Shown here: in pieces, positions 60,801-64,000 of the stretch
Numbering within the stretch: the first letter of the stretch is position 1
How the letters are laid out: each line of letters begins with the position of its first letter
Origin: Aselliscus stoliczkanus
Taxonomy: Eukaryota; Chordata; Mammalia; Chiroptera; Hipposideridae
Assembly (NCBI GenBank): GCA_033961575.1
Contig: CM066732.1
Location: forward strand, 73,880,687-73,944,686
DNA length: 64,000 bases
Reading direction: 5' to 3'
Program-made: the position numbers and the translations under genes
Notes under the pieces: generated by a model
Told to the model about the DNA's origin: nothing
The model's database searches: none
Seen by the model: only the letters and a program-made list of their open reading frames with translations

Positions 60801-62039
60801 TAGTTTATTTCATGAAAATCAGCTTACAGGGCCAGAAAGCGTATAGATAAAATAAAAAAATAAAACGTTTTCCAATGTTTGGGGCATTTAAAAAAGAAGT
60901 AACTTCCCAGCCCAAGAGATGGTCTAATCAGCAATAGTGGAAGGTATAAGTTGTAAAACTGTACAGATAGAATTATTGTATTTTAGGCAGAGAAAGAAAG
61001 CAGTTAAAAATAGAACCATAGCTAATTTAGCGAATGCCCTGACTGCCAAAATGCATGTCTGAAATCAGGTGGGTGTTTCTTTATGAGTCACTTAGCCAAA
61101 TGTAAAATTTATAGCCCAGTCTTGTACAGACTCTAGCAAAGATTCAGAGCATCAGTTTATTACAGGGCTACTATTAAGGATGCTTAAAATTCCCCAGCTT
61201 TACACTCCTCACCCCAGGGGTCTAGCCTTAGCTAGTTATGATTGGGCCCGGCCCAAAAGCTCCTATTAGACACGGATTTAAGTATTCAACAATACAGTTA
61301 GGCCGTTTTTTGTGGAGCTGAACGCTCTTCCACCTGGGGAGCTCCACGCACCCCCCTATGTCCAACAACAGCAACTTCCCTTTGCTTCTTACCACTTTTC
61401 ACCTGTGCCCTGGCTTCGCCAATAGAAGGAAATAATGCTTGAAGAAAACAAAATAAATAGCAGATGGCTGAGTGTATGTACTCTGGGATAAATAAATTAT
61501 AGTCACGAAGGGGAAAAGTGAGTTGGTGGATGTACACTGCTGTATTTGTCGCTGACAAACAGGATGCTCAGCATGATGACCTCAACATGTACCAGGTCCA
61601 CCACCATTAATCACTGCCCATAATTCAAGCCAGAAATTTAATGAGCCCAAGGGATCCGTGACCCCTTGGAGTGGGAGCTGAGAAAGTGAACTAGAGACAA
61701 CATACAAAATACTAACGTTGGCTCTACATAAGATGGCAGTGGCTTCTCAAGTCCCAAGAAAATCAAGTGATTTTAGACGGACTTTATCCCATGTGGCCTC
61801 AGATGGAGTACAATCATCTGAAAAGCTACCTCCTCTATGGTAGGTTCATTCTCTCTAATACTTACACATAATAAATAATTACCCACCCTCCCCATATCAC
61901 AGTGTCGTCAGGAAACTTTGCTAAGTTGCCAAATGGAACACAATGCTCAGCCTTTTAGAAAGCAAATTGCATATCAGATTCATCATCAAAGTAAGCCGTG
62001 GAATACCTTCAACACTGTTTGTTTGACAAATTTGGTTTT
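57867..62039. other. Largely unique DNA, no gene seen
   Basis: About 4.2 kb with no recognised transposon. 60290-60440 is less AT-rich, keeps several CpG (GCGAAGTTAGCGCAAGG near 60337, ATTGGCGGCCCATTAGGATT near 60398) and could be a conserved non-coding element. TATGAGTCACTTAG near 61082 contains an AP-1-type TGAGTCA. Open frames (for example 59948-60151 and 61298-61558 minus) show no domain. Confidence 0.4.
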
Positions 62040-62648
62040 TTTATTTTTTTAGGTTTTAAAACTTTTTTGGGGGGTATTTGAAAACTGTGCATTCCAATAA
62101 TTAAAATCATTTAAACAAAAAGAATGACACTTGGAGTAAATTGCATTTTAGACTTTGCAGGCACTTTGGACCCACTTGATTTTTACTCTAGATTTCACTG
62201 TCAGAACACCCAGCTTCTTCCTTCACCAACATAAAAGTTGTTCTCCCAGACAGCTGGAGAGACAGATGGGAGAGGCAGGTATGGCATTTGTTGGCAGTAA
62301 TTCTTTGTTGTGAAAAGGGGCGCTATAGTCATCTAAACTTGATTCAACCTCTTTGCATCTTACAAAGTTGAACAGCTAAAAAGAGTAAACTAAGGCAGTG
62401 TTTGTGGGATGGACAATACATATTGGCCGTGGGTGCCTCGTTATGATTCGTCTTTCTTCTCCTGTTGAGTAGTTTATTTTGCGGTAGATGTTTCCCTTGA
62501 GTTTCTGTCTTCTTCAATTTCGACTTACCGAATTTCTCAATCTCAGCCATTTGGGGCTTGTCAGACGTGGTTGCCGGCGTAGCGGAGCGAGGCACGTGCA
62601 CGACTGGAATCCGGGCTGCCTGCCCAATGGCCACCTCTGAGTGCCAGC
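62040..62648 (-). pseudogene. TMSB4X: Thymosin beta-4 processed pseudogene
   Basis: This is an intronless, full-length antisense copy of a TMSB4X-type mRNA. The 5' UTR (62569-62648) reads GTGCCTCGCTCCGCTACG before GGCAACC. The former start codon (62566-62568) is ACG instead of ATG. The next residues are SDKPQMAEIEKFGKSKLKKT, matching thymosin beta-4, an actin-monomer-binding peptide of 44 residues. Net loss of 7 nt in the second half shifts the frame; the original stop position is TAA at 62441-62443. The 3' UTR follows (TTTGTAAGATGCAAAGAGGT; TTTTAATTATTGGAATGCAC) and then A-rich sequence at 62040-62051. TTTGGTTTT at 62031-62039 and 62649-62657 may be the target duplication. The minus frame 62344-62634 is this copy read through its 5' UTR and frameshift. 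Confidence 0.93.
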
Positions 62649-62657
62649 TTTGGTTTT

Positions 62658-63109
62658 CAAATGTAATTTTTATTCATCAGAAATTTTTTTTAGTCTGAAA
62701 AATTTGGCACTCTCCCAGTCTTCATCCATTTATCCATCCATGGGACCTTCTTCATCATCCATCAAGCTACAAGTCTTAACAGCTATATCCCTAGACTAAA
62801 GAAATAAAAATACATTTATATCTATCAATATCTGAATAGTTCCATATAGAAAGTGTACCAAGAAAGAGGGAGTTAGAAAACAAAAGTAGACAAATAATAA
62901 ATTTAGTTTCTTGTAGACCCACTGACTATTTTCCATTAGGTATGCCCAGTTTCTTGTAGGCCCTGGTGTGAAGAATATCAAGTGGATAGACTTCATTCCA
63001 CTTATTGTGCAACCATTCTTTCTCCTTGTTGCTTCGTTGAGTTTCTCTCATAGCATCTTTTATTTAAGCTTTCTCAGAAAATATAATAAGGTGAGGAATT
63101 TGAGGTGGA
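62658..63109. other. Unique DNA, no feature seen
   Basis: No gene or repeat recognised. The minus frame 62796-62996 has no domain. Confidence 0.4.
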
Positions 63110-63545
63110 GTAACCCATGTGTCCATTGATGGATAAAATGGACAAAAAAAAAAAGTAGCATGTACAGACAATAGAATATTATTCAGCCCTAAAAAAGAAG
63201 GAAATCCTATCACATGCTACAACATGGATGAACCTTAAGGCCTTTGTGCTAAGTGAAATAAGCCAGTCACAAAAAGACAAATACCTTATGACTCCATTTA
63301 CGTAACATATTTAAAGTAGTCAAATTCATAGAAACAAAAAGCAGTGGTTGCAGAGGTTGAGGTGAGAAGAAATGGGGGGGGGGTTGTTTAATGCATATAG
63401 AGTTCCAGTTTTGCAGGATGAAAAAGTTCTGGATATCCGTTGCACAACAATGTAAATATACTTAACACTATTGAACTGATGACTTAAAAAGGGTTCAGAT
63501 GGCTAAGTTCATATTATATGGTTTTTTTTTTACACAATTAAATGA
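63110..63545 (+). mobile_element. Old L1 3' end
   Basis: TGTCCATTGATGGATAAAAT, AATAGAATATTATTCAGCCC, AACATGGATGAACCTTAAGG and GTGAAATAAGCCAGTCACAA are the 3' landmarks of an L1MA/L1MB-type element, ending in ACACAATTAAATGAAAAGAT. Confidence 0.85.
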
Positions 63546-64000
63546 AAAGATGAAGACATCAGTTGTATTTCCTTTACTTTTTAGTATTGATTAGAACAAT
63601 CCACTGGTGTACACTGAGAGTGGGTAACTATTTAAGTCCTTCCCAAAGGATTGATTTTTAAAATAAACGTCTTATTATGAAAAATTTCAAGTATTCACTG
63701 ACTTGAATAGTATATATCCACATATATTCATTACCAACTATAATTTATAGCAACCATAACTATAATTAAATTATAATTACCATTATAATTTTACTAATCT
63801 TGTTTCATCTATTTCTCCACCTTTTTTCCTGAAGTATTTTAAAACAATGCATAGATTAGTTTTTAATTATAGGCTTAGCAATTACTTCAGAAACTCAGAA
63901 TGCATTGTTTAAAGGTCTTGTCACATAAAAATAATATTTATGATTTAGATGAGGTATTTTCTGACTTTAATTTCTTTAAATATAAAATTCAGATAGCTAT
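63546..64000. other. AT-rich DNA, no feature seen
   Basis: Palindromic AT stretches such as ATAACTATAATTAAATTATA near 63757, but no gene or recognised repeat. Confidence 0.4.

Overview
The window is mammalian nuclear DNA, most likely from a bat. It has the low CpG and AT-rich composition of a gene-poor mammalian region. Old L1, L2, MIR and MER5-type repeats shared by placental mammals are scattered through it. The bat call rests on one tRNA-Ile-derived Ves-type SINE (28.3 kb) and on a second, abundant tRNA-derived SINE whose body resembles SINEs I remember from horseshoe-bat relatives (Rhinolophoidea). Suborder and species are inference from memory; no search was run.

No intact host protein-coding gene, rRNA, tRNA or CRISPR array is visible. 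Open frames of 60-156 codons fall in repeats or are chance. The only recognisable host-gene sequence is a full-length but dead processed copy of thymosin beta-4 (TMSB4X) on the minus strand at 62.04-62.65 kb. A second, unidentified GC-rich retrocopy-like block lies at 52.3 kb. The region reads as intergenic DNA or the inside of a very long intron.

Layout: 0-2.2 kb holds two minus-strand L1 pieces, including an L1 5' UTR that runs off the left edge. At 3.6-4.6 kb three tRNA-derived SINEs sit almost back to back, one with three tRNA-like units in tandem. From 4.6 to 9.95 kb there is a long repeat-free AT-rich stretch with homeodomain-like and octamer motifs, a candidate regulatory block. From 10 to 15.7 kb lie old MIR, L1M, MER5-type and other ancient repeats and a mariner MITE. 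From 15.7 to 24 kb is mostly unique DNA with weak splice-like segments. From 24 to 30.7 kb is a dense repeat cluster (complete MITE, 5'-inverted L1, L2, hAT relic, SINEs, Tigger relic, Ves SINE). From 33 to 46.6 kb lie young SINEs with clear target-site duplications, LTR-like relics, a HAL1/L1 ORF1 relic, an internally deleted mariner and stacked L1s. From 50 to 57.9 kb there is a young L1 tail, long SINEs and (TA)n tracts. From 57.9 to 62 kb is mostly unique.

Nothing here looks like a new multi-gene system. The most interesting material is the transposable-element biology: a trimeric tRNA SINE, long and short forms of one SINE family, microsatellites at SINE tails, two 5'-inverted L1s, and a mariner fragment that has lost a catalytic residue. 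The repeat-poor 4.6-10 kb block is the other point of interest. Repeat family names come from recognised sequence motifs and memory, not from an alignment program, and ends without a target-site duplication are approximate.
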